This document shows, one piece after another, positions 8,530 through 17,189 of a stretch of DNA of 64,000 nucleotides; position 1 is the stretch's first letter, and the number at the start of each line of letters is the position of its first letter. The translations under genes were made by a program, and so were the position numbers. Source of the stretch: Variovorax paradoxus (GTDB lineage: Bacteria > Pseudomonadota > Gammaproteobacteria > Burkholderiales > Burkholderiaceae_C); assembly GCF_030811855.1 (NCBI RefSeq), contig NZ_JAUSRN010000019.1, forward strand, positions 52,020 through 116,019, read 5' to 3'. The notes beneath the pieces are model-generated. The model saw nothing but the letters and a program-made list of their open reading frames with translations. It searched no databases and was not told the DNA's origin.

Positions 8530-9590
8530 TTGGCAAGCTCCTCGCAGGCGCGGACGACGGCCTCGACCGCTTCGGTCTTCTGCATGGTTTTGGCCTTGGT
8601 GGCCCGTTCGATCAGCGCGGTGCGCTCGGTTTTCTGTAGCAAGTCAGCCAGCAATTCAGGTGTGAGGTCGGTCTGCTGCACCAGCCAGCCGCCGCCCGCG
8701 TCGACGAGGAAGCGCGCGTTGGTGGTCTGGTGGTCGTCGACCGCCGATGGAAAAGGCACGAACAGCGCTGCTGCGCCGACGGCCGCGATTTCTGTGACGG
8801 TGCTGGCCCCGGCGCGCGCGACGATGATGTCGGCGTCGGCGTAGGCCTGCGCGGTGTCTTCGATGAACGGCGTGAGCTCGCCCTCGACGCCGGCCGCCGC
8901 GTAATTGGCGCGCAGCTCGTCGATCTGCTTGGCGCCGCTCTGGTGCAGCACCTGTGGTCGCGTATCGGGTGAGATGCGCGCGAGCGCCTGCGGCACGACG
9001 GCGTTGAGCGCCTTGGCACCGAGGCTGCCGCCGACCACCAGCAGCCGGAGCGGGCCGCTGCGGCCCGCAAAACGCACCGCCGGATCGGGTTGCGAGGTGA
9101 ACGCCGTGCGCAGTGGATTGCCCACCCACTGCGCCTTCTTGAGCACGTTGGGGAAGGCCGTGAACACGCGATCGGCCACGCCCGCCAGCACCTTGTTGGC
9201 AAGCCCGGCCACCGAGTTCTGCTCGTGCAGCACCAGCGGCTTGTTGAGCAGCACGCCCATCATCCCGCCCGGAAAGGTGATGTAGCCGCCCAGGCCCACC
9301 ACCACGTCGGGCTTGACGCGGCGCACCACGCCCATGCTCTGCCAGAAGGCGCGCAAGAGGCGCAGCGGAAGCAGGAACAGCGTGAGCGGACCCTTGCCGC
9401 GCACGCCGCCGAACTGGACCGGCTCGAACGCGAAGCCGCGCGGCGGCACCAGCTTTTCTTCCATGCTGCCGGGCGCGCCCAGCCAGTGCACGCGCCAGCC
9501 GCGTTCGCGCAGCGCCTCGGCGACCGCGAGCCCCGGAAAGATGTGGCCGCCCGTGCCGCCGGCCATGACGAGTGCGGTGCGCCCGGTCAT
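8526..9590 (-). CDS. murG: Lipid II-forming GlcNAc transferase MurG
   Basis: MurG transfers GlcNAc to lipid I on the cytoplasmic face of the membrane. The 354-residue GT-B enzyme shows the Gly-rich N-terminal loop AGGTGGHIFPGLA, the SxGA-type motif GGSLGAKALN, and the C-terminal donor-binding region around RAGASTVTEIAAVG. It overlaps ftsW and murC by 4 bases each. Confidence 0.97.
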   Translation of the reverse strand: MTGRTALVMAGGTGGHIFPGLAVAEALRERGWRVHWLGAPGSMEEKLVPPRGFAFEPVQFGGVRGKGPLTLFLLPLRLLRAFWQSMGVVRRVKPDVVVGLGGYITFPGGMMGVLLNKPLVLHEQNSVAGLANKVLAGVADRVFTAFPNVLKKAQWVGNPLRTAFTSQPDPAVRFAGRSGPLRLLVVGGSLGAKALNAVVPQALARISPDTRPQVLHQSGAKQIDELRANYAAAGVEGELTPFIEDTAQAYADADIIVARAGASTVTEIAAVGAAALFVPFPSAVDDHQTTNARFLVDAGGGWLVQQTDLTPELLADLLQKTERTALIERATKAKTMQKTEAVEAVVRACEELAK

Positions 9591-10885
9591 ACGCGGCCTC
9601 CGCGCATGAGCACGCGGTTCTCATAGTCGATCCGCAGCACCACAGCGAGCGCCACCAGGTTCATCAGGATGGCCGAACCGCCGAAGCTCATCAGCGGCAA
9701 GGTCAGCCCCTTGGTCGGCAGTGCGCCAAGGTTCACGCCCATGTTGATGAAAGCCTGGAAACCGATCCACACGCCCACGCCCTGAGCCACGAGCCCCGAG
9801 AACACGCGGTCGAGCGCAATCGCCTGGCGGCCGATGTGCATGATGCGGCGGGTCAGCCAGAGGAACATGCCGATGATCAGCAGCACGCCGACAAGGCCGA
9901 ACTCTTCGCCGATCACGGCCAGCAGGAAGTCGGTGTGCGCCTCGGGCAGCCAGTGCAGCTTCTCGACACTGCCGCCCAGGCCCACGCCGAAGATCTCGCC
10001 GCGGCCGATGGCAATCAGCGAGTGCGAGAGCTGGTAGCCCTTGCCCAGCGCATGCTCTTCGCTCCACGGATCGAGATACGCAAAGATGCGCTCGCGCCGC
10101 CATGGGCTGGTCGCGACGATGGTGCCGAAGGCCACCACCACCAGCGCGGCAATCACGAAGAACATGCGCGCGTTCACGCCGCCCAGGAACAAGATGCCCA
10201 TGGCGATCACGGCAATCACCATGAAGGCGCCCATGTCGGGCTCGGCCATCACCAGCATGCCCACCACCACCACTGCGATGCCCATCGGCAGCACGGCGCG
10301 GAAGAAGCGCTCCTTGATCTCCATCTTGCGCACCATGTAGCTGGCGGCGTAGAGCACCATCGCGAGCTTGGCCAGTTCCGACGGCTGGAAGCGCATGAAA
10401 CCGAGCGGCAGCCAGCGCCGCGCACCATTCACGTTGACGCCGACGTGCGGAATGAGCACCGCCACCAAGAGCAGCAGCGAGGCGACGAAGAGCCAGGGCG
10501 CGGCGCGCTCCCATGTCTTCATCGGGATCTGGAAGGCGAGCAGCGCCGCGATGAACGCGAACACCACCGAGGCCGCATGCCGAGTGAGGAAGAACGAGGC
10601 GCTGTAGCCGGCACGCGCGAAGCGCGGGTTGTCGGGCAGCGCGATCGAGGCCGAATACACCATGACGAGGCCCCAGGTGAGGAGCGCGACGGTGACCCAC
10701 ACCAGCGCCTGGTCGAAGCCCAGCACGCGCATCGGCGCGGCCTTGGTCTGCGTGATGCCCGCGCCGCCCAGCCGCACCGGCAGATGCACGGGCAGCGAAT
10801 CGATGCCGCTGCGCGCGCGCTTGAACCAGCCACCGAAGCGACTGGTCTTTGCGTTGGGCGTGGCGCCGGCGGCTGCAGTGTTCAA
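9587..10885 (-). CDS. ftsW: Peptidoglycan glycosyltransferase FtsW
   Basis: FtsW is the SEDS-family septal peptidoglycan polymerase that works with FtsI. The 432-residue product has about ten membrane segments and the SEDS landmarks PSELAKL and, in the late loop, GLTLPLMSFGGSA. The start is a TTG that overlaps the murD stop (TTGA), with a GGGAGA Shine-Dalgarno five bases upstream; the next ATG would remove 51 residues of a conserved-looking cytoplasmic tail. Confidence 0.95.
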   Translation of the reverse strand: MNTAAAGATPNAKTSRFGGWFKRARSGIDSLPVHLPVRLGGAGITQTKAAPMRVLGFDQALVWVTVALLTWGLVMVYSASIALPDNPRFARAGYSASFFLTRHAASVVFAFIAALLAFQIPMKTWERAAPWLFVASLLLLVAVLIPHVGVNVNGARRWLPLGFMRFQPSELAKLAMVLYAASYMVRKMEIKERFFRAVLPMGIAVVVVGMLVMAEPDMGAFMVIAVIAMGILFLGGVNARMFFVIAALVVVAFGTIVATSPWRRERIFAYLDPWSEEHALGKGYQLSHSLIAIGRGEIFGVGLGGSVEKLHWLPEAHTDFLLAVIGEEFGLVGVLLIIGMFLWLTRRIMHIGRQAIALDRVFSGLVAQGVGVWIGFQAFINMGVNLGALPTKGLTLPLMSFGGSAILMNLVALAVVLRIDYENRVLMRGGRV

Positions 10886-12990
10886 ACCGGGTCTCCCGAA
10901 GAAAAGTCGGCCTCGTTGGACGAGGCCGCTTCGCGCGGCTCGTCCGCAAGCGCTTGCACGGCCTCGCGGAACACCGCCGCGCGATGTTCGTAGTCCTTGA
11001 ACATGTCGAAGCTCGCACAGGCCGGTGACAGCAGCACGGCATCGCCGGGGTTGGCGCGCGTGGCCGCGAGCTTGACGGCCTCTTCCATCGAGCCGGCATG
11101 CATCAGCGAGACGCCGGTGGCGGCCAGGGCCTGTTCGATCAGCGGTGCATCGCGGCCGATGAGCACCACGGCGCGCGCGCAGCGGTGCACGGGCTCGGCG
11201 AGCGGCGCGAAATCTTGCCCCTTGCCTTCCCCGCCGAGGATGACGACCACCCGGCGGTCTTCGCCAAGGCCGCTCAATGCGGCCACCGTGGCGCCCACGT
11301 TGGTGCCCTTGCTGTCATCGAAGTATTCGACATCGTCCACCAGCGCGATCGGCTCGACGCGATGCGGCTCGCCGCGGTATTCGCGCAGGCCGTAGAGCAT
11401 CGGGCCGAGCGGGCAATCGGCGGCGCAGGCCAGCGCGAGCGCCGCCAATGCGTTCATGGCGTTGTGGCGTCCGCGGATGCGCAGCGCATCGGCGGGCAAC
11501 AGGCGCTGCAGGAAGATCTCCTCTTCGACCACGGCGCCGCGCTTGCGCTTCTGCGTCTCGTCGGCTTCCAGCGCGCGCACCAGCCAGGTCATGCCGTTGA
11601 CACGCTCGATGCCATAGTCACCAGGACGCAGTGGCATCGCGCTGCCGAAGGTGACGTGGGTGCGGATCTGCGGGCGCTGCAGCTTCACCTTGATGGGCGC
11701 AGGCAACATCGCCATCACGCCTGAGTCGTCGCGGTTGAGCACCATGAGGCCCTTCGAGCCGAAGATGCGCGACTTGGCCGATGCGTACGACGGCATGTCG
11801 CCATGCCAGTCGAGATGGTCCTGCGTGAGGTTGAGCACCGTCGCGGCGGTCGGCTCGAAGCCCTGCACGCCGTCGAGCTGGAAGCTCGAGAGTTCGAGCA
11901 CCCAGACATCCGGAAGCGTCTGGGCGTCGATGTGCGCGGCCAGCGTATCGAGCAGCGTGGGGCCGATGTTCCCCGCCACGGCCACGCTCTTGCCCGCGCG
12001 CTCGACCAGCTGACCGGTCAGCGAGGTGACGGTGGTCTTGCCATTGGTGCCCGTGACGGCGAGCACCGCGGGGGTGTAGCCCTTCGGTGCTGGGGGTTCC
12101 TCGATCGGCACCAGCGGGAGCTGGGGCGTGGGCTCTTCCTCGACGGCCGCGGAGGCTGGGTTGGAGGCCGCGAACTCGGCAATCTTGGCGACGAACTCGG
12201 CCGCTTCCCTGGCCGCGGTAGGGACGTAGGGCTTGCCGGTGCTCGGCAGCCGTGAAACGGTGGCGGGCGCGGGCTCTGCGGCTGCAGGATTTGCTGGCGC
12301 CTGTGCCTCCGATGCTTCTTCCGCAGGCTGCGCCACAGGAACGCTCAACGAAGGATCGCGCGGCACAGCTTCTGCCATGGCGGTGGGCGCAGGCTCGGCT
12401 GCGGTCGGTTCGGCCGTTGGCGGCGCTTCGACCGTTTCGGTTGCTTCGATCGCGGAGGCCGGCACGGCAGCTTCCGTCGATTCGGACGATTCGTCCGGCA
12501 CGCCGGCTTCAGCTTGATCACTCTGGACCGGCGCGGATTCAGCAGCAGCTTCGATCTCCAGGTCCAACTCGGCCTGTGGCTCCACAGCCTCCGCAACGGC
12601 CGGGGCTTCTGCCTCCGGCTCCACGTCCACCACAGGCAGCTCGACGGTCTGCAAGTCGCGCAGCGCATGCGCGAAGAGATCGAGTTCGCCGCCGACCGCC
12701 AAGCCCACGGCCCGTGCCGCATCGACGACCGGCGCGATGGTCGCGGGCGAAAGGCCGGGCGAGCGGTACACCGCACGGATCGGTGTGCCTTCGATCAGCG
12801 CGGCCGAGAACGGACCGCCGATGAAGGCGACCTCGGGCAGCTCGGCTTGCAGCGTGGCAAGGGCCGGGGGCGCCTCACGCGTGTCGGCCACGGTCACCTG
12901 CGCGCCGTGGCGTGCGCACCAGCGCGCCATCGCCAGCCCGGACGCACCAAGGCCGAGGACGAGGACGGGGAGGTCTTTCAGATGCCGCAT
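10882..12990 (-). CDS. murD: UDP-MurNAc-L-Ala--D-Glu ligase MurD with large acidic insert
   Basis: MurD adds D-Glu to UDP-MurNAc-L-Ala. It has 702 residues, against roughly 440-500 for the family. Residues 1 to about 111 form the usual UMP-binding domain (GLGASGLAMA; ELDLFAHAL), and from about 305 the ATPase domain resumes (AVTGTNGKTT at 311-320). Between them lies a stretch of about 190 residues made mostly of Ala, Glu and Pro with no predicted fold. The frame is unbroken and codon use looks like the rest, so this is an in-frame expansion and not an assembly frameshift. Later motifs (NLTQDHLDWHG, DDSKGTNVGAT) are intact, so activity is expected. Confidence 0.96.
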   Translation of the reverse strand: MRHLKDLPVLVLGLGASGLAMARWCARHGAQVTVADTREAPPALATLQAELPEVAFIGGPFSAALIEGTPIRAVYRSPGLSPATIAPVVDAARAVGLAVGGELDLFAHALRDLQTVELPVVDVEPEAEAPAVAEAVEPQAELDLEIEAAAESAPVQSDQAEAGVPDESSESTEAAVPASAIEATETVEAPPTAEPTAAEPAPTAMAEAVPRDPSLSVPVAQPAEEASEAQAPANPAAAEPAPATVSRLPSTGKPYVPTAAREAAEFVAKIAEFAASNPASAAVEEEPTPQLPLVPIEEPPAPKGYTPAVLAVTGTNGKTTVTSLTGQLVERAGKSVAVAGNIGPTLLDTLAAHIDAQTLPDVWVLELSSFQLDGVQGFEPTAATVLNLTQDHLDWHGDMPSYASAKSRIFGSKGLMVLNRDDSGVMAMLPAPIKVKLQRPQIRTHVTFGSAMPLRPGDYGIERVNGMTWLVRALEADETQKRKRGAVVEEEIFLQRLLPADALRIRGRHNAMNALAALALACAADCPLGPMLYGLREYRGEPHRVEPIALVDDVEYFDDSKGTNVGATVAALSGLGEDRRVVVILGGEGKGQDFAPLAEPVHRCARAVVLIGRDAPLIEQALAATGVSLMHAGSMEEAVKLAATRANPGDAVLLSPACASFDMFKDYEHRAAVFREAVQALADEPREAASSNEADFSSGDPV

Positions 12991-12997
12991 GTGCCTG

Positions 12998-14176
12998 TTA
13001 CCGCAGCTTCAGCGTTGAAAGGCCCACGAGGCACAGCAGCATCGTGATGATCCAAAAGCGCACCACGACCTGCGTCTCGCGCCATCCGCTTTTCTCGAAG
13101 TGGTGGTGCAGCGGTGCCATCTTGAGCACGCGGCGGCCTTCGCCGTAGCGCTTCTTGGTGTACTTGAAGTACATGACCTGCGCCATCACCGAGATCGCCT
13201 CGACCACGAAGATGCCGCCCATGATGAAGAACACGATCTCCTGGCGCACGATGACCGCGATGGTGCCCAGCGCGCCGCCCAGCGCGAGCGCGCCCACGTC
13301 GCCCATGAAGACCTGCGCCGGATGGGTGTTGAACCAGAGAAAGGCCAGGCCCGCGCCCGCCATGGCCGAGCAGAACACCAGCAGTTCGCCCGAGCCCGGG
13401 ATGTTGGGGAAGAGCAGGTACTTGGAATACACGGCACTGCCCGTAACGTAGGCGAACACGCCCAGCGCCGAGCCCACCATCACCACCGGCATGATCGCCA
13501 GGCCATCCAGGCCGTCGGTCAGGTTGACGGCATTGCTCGCGCCGACGATCACGAGGTAGGTCAGGATCACGAAGCCGATGCCGCCGAGCGGATAGCTCAC
13601 TTCCTTGAAGAAAGGCACCAGCAGGTTGATCTTGGGCGGAAAGTCGAGATCGAAGCCCGACTGCACCCAGGCGAAGAACAGCTGCAGCACACGCCAGTTC
13701 GAGCTTTCCGAAATACTGAAGAGCAGGTAGAAGCCAGCGATCAGCCCGACCACCGACTGCCAGAAATACTTCTCGCGCGAGCGCATGCCTTCCGGGTCCT
13801 TGCGCACCACCTTGCGCCAGTCGTCGACCCAGCCAATGGCGCCGAAGCCCAGCGTCACCCACAGCACGATCCACACGAAGCGGTTCGAAGCGTCGAACCA
13901 CAGCACGGTTGCGAGCGCGATGGCAAACAGCACCAGCACGCCGCCCATGGTGGGCGTGCCGCTCTTGGTCAGATGCGTTTCCATGCCGTAGCCGCGCACC
14001 GGCTGACCGATCTTGAGCGCAGCCAGACGGCGGATCACGTAGGGACCGGCCACCAGGCCGACCACCAGCGCAGTGAGAGCGGCCATCAGCGCACGGAACG
14101 TGAGGTACTGAAAAACGCGCAGGAACCCGAATTCGGGCGAAAGTGTTTGCAGCCATTGGGCCAGGCTCATCAGCAT
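12998..14176 (-). CDS. mraY: Phospho-MurNAc-pentapeptide transferase MraY
   Basis: MraY makes lipid I by moving phospho-MurNAc-pentapeptide onto undecaprenyl phosphate. It is a ten-helix membrane enzyme of 393 residues from the chosen ATG (MLMSLAQWLQ). The magnesium and catalytic motifs are seen: GWVDDWRK, NLTDGLDGLA and FMGDVGALALGG, with MAPLHHHFE near the end. A GTG at 14188 and an ATG at 14170 are alternative starts; the chosen one matches the family N-terminus. A 10-codon mini-ORF with a strong ribosome site ends at these ATGs and may couple initiation to murF translation. Confidence 0.96.
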   Translation of the reverse strand: MLMSLAQWLQTLSPEFGFLRVFQYLTFRALMAALTALVVGLVAGPYVIRRLAALKIGQPVRGYGMETHLTKSGTPTMGGVLVLFAIALATVLWFDASNRFVWIVLWVTLGFGAIGWVDDWRKVVRKDPEGMRSREKYFWQSVVGLIAGFYLLFSISESSNWRVLQLFFAWVQSGFDLDFPPKINLLVPFFKEVSYPLGGIGFVILTYLVIVGASNAVNLTDGLDGLAIMPVVMVGSALGVFAYVTGSAVYSKYLLFPNIPGSGELLVFCSAMAGAGLAFLWFNTHPAQVFMGDVGALALGGALGTIAVIVRQEIVFFIMGGIFVVEAISVMAQVMYFKYTKKRYGEGRRVLKMAPLHHHFEKSGWRETQVVVRFWIITMLLCLVGLSTLKLR

Positions 14177-14191
14177 GTCGTCTTGCACGGC

Positions 14192-15637
14192 TCATGCGTC
14201 ATGACCGGCCTCCTTTTGTTGTTGTCGTGATTGCTCGATGGCTTGCACCACCCGCTCCATCTTCATGAAGCGCGATCCCTTGACCAGCACGCTGGCAACC
14301 TGCGGCAGCCGCGCCAGCACGGCGGCGTCGAGCGCGTCCACATTGTCGAAATGGCGGCCGCTGCCGCCGCCTTGATTGGCGCCGTTGAAAGCTGCCACGC
14401 CGTGCGCGGTTTCGCTGCCCAGGCCGTACAGGGTTTCGATGCCGCGTTGGCGCGCCCAGTCGCCGACCTCGGCATGGAATTCGGGCCCGCGATTGCCGAC
14501 CTCGCCCATGTCGCCGAGCACCAGCAGGCGCGGGCCGGGCAAGGCCGCGAGCACGTCGATGGCGGCGCGCACGGAATCGGGGTTGGCGTTGTAGCTGTCG
14601 TCCACCAGCGTGAGCGCATGCCCGCCCGCCAGCACCACCTCGCTCGCCTTCGAGCGGCCTTTCACCGGCTCGAAAGCCGTGAGGCCCGCGCCGATGGTTT
14701 CGATCGATACGCCCGCTGCGAGCGCGCACGCGGTGGCCGCCAATGCATTGACGACGTTGTGCCGGCCCGCGATGTGCAGGCGCGCATCGAAGTCGCCCAG
14801 CGGCGTGCGGATGCGGACCTGCCACGCGCCCTGCTGCCATTCGGCCCGGACCAGCGAAATGTCGGCGTCTTCCTGCTCGCCGAAGGTCATGCAGCGGCGC
14901 ATCGCGCCGGAATGGGCCATGTCGTTCCACAGCGAAGTGAAAACGTCGCCGTGTGGGAACACGGCCGTGCCGTCCTCGGGCAGCGAGGCGAACACCGCGC
15001 CGTTCTCGCGCGCCACCGCCTCCACGGTGTCCATGAACTCCAGGTGCTCGCGCTGCGCGTTGTTGACCAGCGCAATGGTCGGGCATGCAATGGCGGCCAG
15101 CCGGGCAATCTCGCCAGGGTGGTTCATGCCCAGCTCGACCACCGCATGCTGGTGCTTGGCACGCAGGCGCAGCAGGGTGAGCGGAACGCCTATCTCGTTG
15201 TTGAAGTTGCCGGCGGTCGCCAGTGCGCGGTCGGCCCGGAACGCAACCAGAATGGCCGCGATCATCTGCGTGACGGTGGTCTTGCCGTTGCTGCCCGTGA
15301 CCGCGATCAGCGGCAGATCGAACTGCGCGCGCCAGCCGGCCGCCAACGCGCCGAGCGCGGCCAGCGAGTCGGGCACTTCGAGCCCCGCAAGGCCCGCTTC
15401 CTGCAAGCCGTGGTGCGCAATGGCCGCCACCGCGCCGCGCGCCTTGGCGTCGGCCAGGAACTCGTTGGCGTCGAAGCGTTCGCCCTTGAGCGCCACAAAC
15501 AGGTCGCCGTTGGCGAGCGTGCGGGTATCGGTATGGACGCGGGTGATGAGCGTGGTGGGCTCGCCCACCAGTCGCGCGCCGGGAATCCACTGCTGCACCT
15601 GGGCCAGCGTGAGCGTGAGTGGCGTCGACTCGCTCAT
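14192..15637 (-). CDS. murF: UDP-MurNAc-tripeptide--D-Ala-D-Ala ligase MurF
   Basis: MurF completes the pentapeptide by adding D-Ala-D-Ala. The 481-residue product has the Mur ligase P-loop VTGSNGKTTVTQ (about 114-125) and the C-terminal motif DDSYNANPDSV. It overlaps murE by 4 bases. Its last codons hold an AGGAGG site that serves either mraY or a short leader ORF. Confidence 0.97.
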   Translation of the reverse strand: MSESTPLTLTLAQVQQWIPGARLVGEPTTLITRVHTDTRTLANGDLFVALKGERFDANEFLADAKARGAVAAIAHHGLQEAGLAGLEVPDSLAALGALAAGWRAQFDLPLIAVTGSNGKTTVTQMIAAILVAFRADRALATAGNFNNEIGVPLTLLRLRAKHQHAVVELGMNHPGEIARLAAIACPTIALVNNAQREHLEFMDTVEAVARENGAVFASLPEDGTAVFPHGDVFTSLWNDMAHSGAMRRCMTFGEQEDADISLVRAEWQQGAWQVRIRTPLGDFDARLHIAGRHNVVNALAATACALAAGVSIETIGAGLTAFEPVKGRSKASEVVLAGGHALTLVDDSYNANPDSVRAAIDVLAALPGPRLLVLGDMGEVGNRGPEFHAEVGDWARQRGIETLYGLGSETAHGVAAFNGANQGGGSGRHFDNVDALDAAVLARLPQVASVLVKGSRFMKMERVVQAIEQSRQQQKEAGHDA

Positions 15638-17187
15638 GCGCCACCCCGCTTCGCGAGCGCCTCGAGCGCATGGGTTCGGTCGGAGAACGGGATGCGCTGG
15701 CCTGCAATTTCCTGCCAGGCTTCATGGCCCTTGCCGGCGATGAGCACGATGTCTTCGGGCGCAGCCTGCGCAATGGCGTCGCCGATGGCCGCGCCGCGGT
15801 CGGGCTGCACCTGCGCCGCCTCCGGCCGCGAGAGGCCGAGCAGCACTTGGCTGATGATCGCGTCGGGGTTCTCGCTGCGCGGGTTGTCGCTTGTCACAAT
15901 GATGCGATCGGACTGGCGCTCGGCCACGGCAGCCATCATCGGGCGCTTGATCGGGTCGCGGTCACCGCCGCAGCCGAACAGGCACCAGAGCGCGCCGCCA
16001 CGCTGCCGCGCCAGGGGACGCAGGCCCGCCAGCGCCTTGTCGATCGCGTCGGGGGTGTGGGCGTAGTCGACCACCGCCAGCGGCATACCGATGCCGGTGC
16101 CCACGCGCTCCATGCGGCCCGGCACGCTGGTGAGATTGGCACAGGCCGCCACGGCGCGCGCCAGCGAAAGTCCCAGCGCCCGCAGTGTGCCGAGCACGCC
16201 CAGCAGGTTGGCCACGTTGTACTGTCCGATCAGGCTGGTCGAGATGCGCTCGACGCCAGGGATGCCGTGTTCGGCCACGGAGAACTGCAGGCCCTGCGCG
16301 CCATAGCCGACGTCCCGCGCCATCAGCCGCGCCGGGCTGCCAGCGGCCGAGACGGTCCACACGTCGAGTGCGCCGATGCCGCCTTCAATGAGGTTCGCGC
16401 ACAGGCTGGCGCCGTGCACGTCGTCGATGTTGATCACCGCGGCCCGCTGGCCGGGCCAGCGGAACAGCTCGGCCTTGGCTTGCCAGTAGGCTTCCATGCT
16501 GCCGTGGTAGTCGAGGTGGTCCTGCGTGAAATTGGTGAACACGGCCACAGCGATGCGCGCGCCGTCGAGCCGGCGTTCGGCGATGCCGATCGACGAGGCC
16601 TCGATGGCGCAGGCACCGAAGCCGCGCTCGACCAAGGCGCGCAGCTCGCGCTGCATCATCACCGGGTCGGGCGTAGTGAGGCCGGTGTAGGTGAGCTCCG
16701 GCGGCACGCCGATGCCCAGCGTGCCCATGACCGCGCAGGGCGACGGCACGACGTGTTCGGTGGACCCGTCGGGCCGCAGCGCGCGGACGCCGCCGGGTAC
16801 GGCCAGCGTGGAAAGCGATTCGGCGAGCCACCAGGCGGTGGAGGTCTTGCCGTTGGTGCCGGTCACGGCCAGCAGTTCGAGCGCGGCCGAGGGGTCGTCG
16901 TAGAAGGCCGAGGCAATCGGGCCCGTCGCCGCCTTGAGGCCGGGGTAGCTGGCGATGCGATCGTCGCCCTGAAATTCGAAAGCCTCGACGCCGTCGTGCT
17001 CGACCAGGCAGGCCGCGGCGCCCTGCGCCAGCGCGGAGGCCACGTGCTTGCGGCCGTCGGTCGCGGCACCGGGCCACGCGATGAAGCCGTCGCCGGCGCC
17101 CACCGGCCGGCTGTCCGCATGCAGCGCACCCTGCACGCGCTCCTTGAGCCAGAGCGCGGCGAGTTGGGGGGAAGTGAGTGTCAGCAT
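15634..17187 (-). CDS. murE: UDP-MurNAc-L-Ala-D-Glu--meso-DAP ligase MurE
   Basis: MurE adds the third stem residue. The P-loop VTGTNGKTS is present, and the DNPR motif (in TSDNPRSENPD) marks specificity for meso-diaminopimelate and not lysine, fitting a Gram-negative wall and the dapF gene elsewhere in the window. It has 517 residues, the usual size. It starts two bases after the ftsI stop and overlaps murF by 4 bases. Confidence 0.97.
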   Translation of the reverse strand: MLTLTSPQLAALWLKERVQGALHADSRPVGAGDGFIAWPGAATDGRKHVASALAQGAAACLVEHDGVEAFEFQGDDRIASYPGLKAATGPIASAFYDDPSAALELLAVTGTNGKTSTAWWLAESLSTLAVPGGVRALRPDGSTEHVVPSPCAVMGTLGIGVPPELTYTGLTTPDPVMMQRELRALVERGFGACAIEASSIGIAERRLDGARIAVAVFTNFTQDHLDYHGSMEAYWQAKAELFRWPGQRAAVINIDDVHGASLCANLIEGGIGALDVWTVSAAGSPARLMARDVGYGAQGLQFSVAEHGIPGVERISTSLIGQYNVANLLGVLGTLRALGLSLARAVAACANLTSVPGRMERVGTGIGMPLAVVDYAHTPDAIDKALAGLRPLARQRGGALWCLFGCGGDRDPIKRPMMAAVAERQSDRIIVTSDNPRSENPDAIISQVLLGLSRPEAAQVQPDRGAAIGDAIAQAAPEDIVLIAGKGHEAWQEIAGQRIPFSDRTHALEALAKRGGA

Positions 17188-17189
17188 GC

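Noticed and set aside
9090..9626. Plus-strand frames opposite murG and similar Arg/Ala-rich frames across the dcw region
   Set aside because: No homology-like motifs, no ribosome sites, and full overlap with real genes.
12079..12657. Frameshift or assembly artefact as the cause of the MurD insert
   Set aside because: The reading frame is continuous, motifs on both sides are in frame, and the codon bias matches the rest of the gene.
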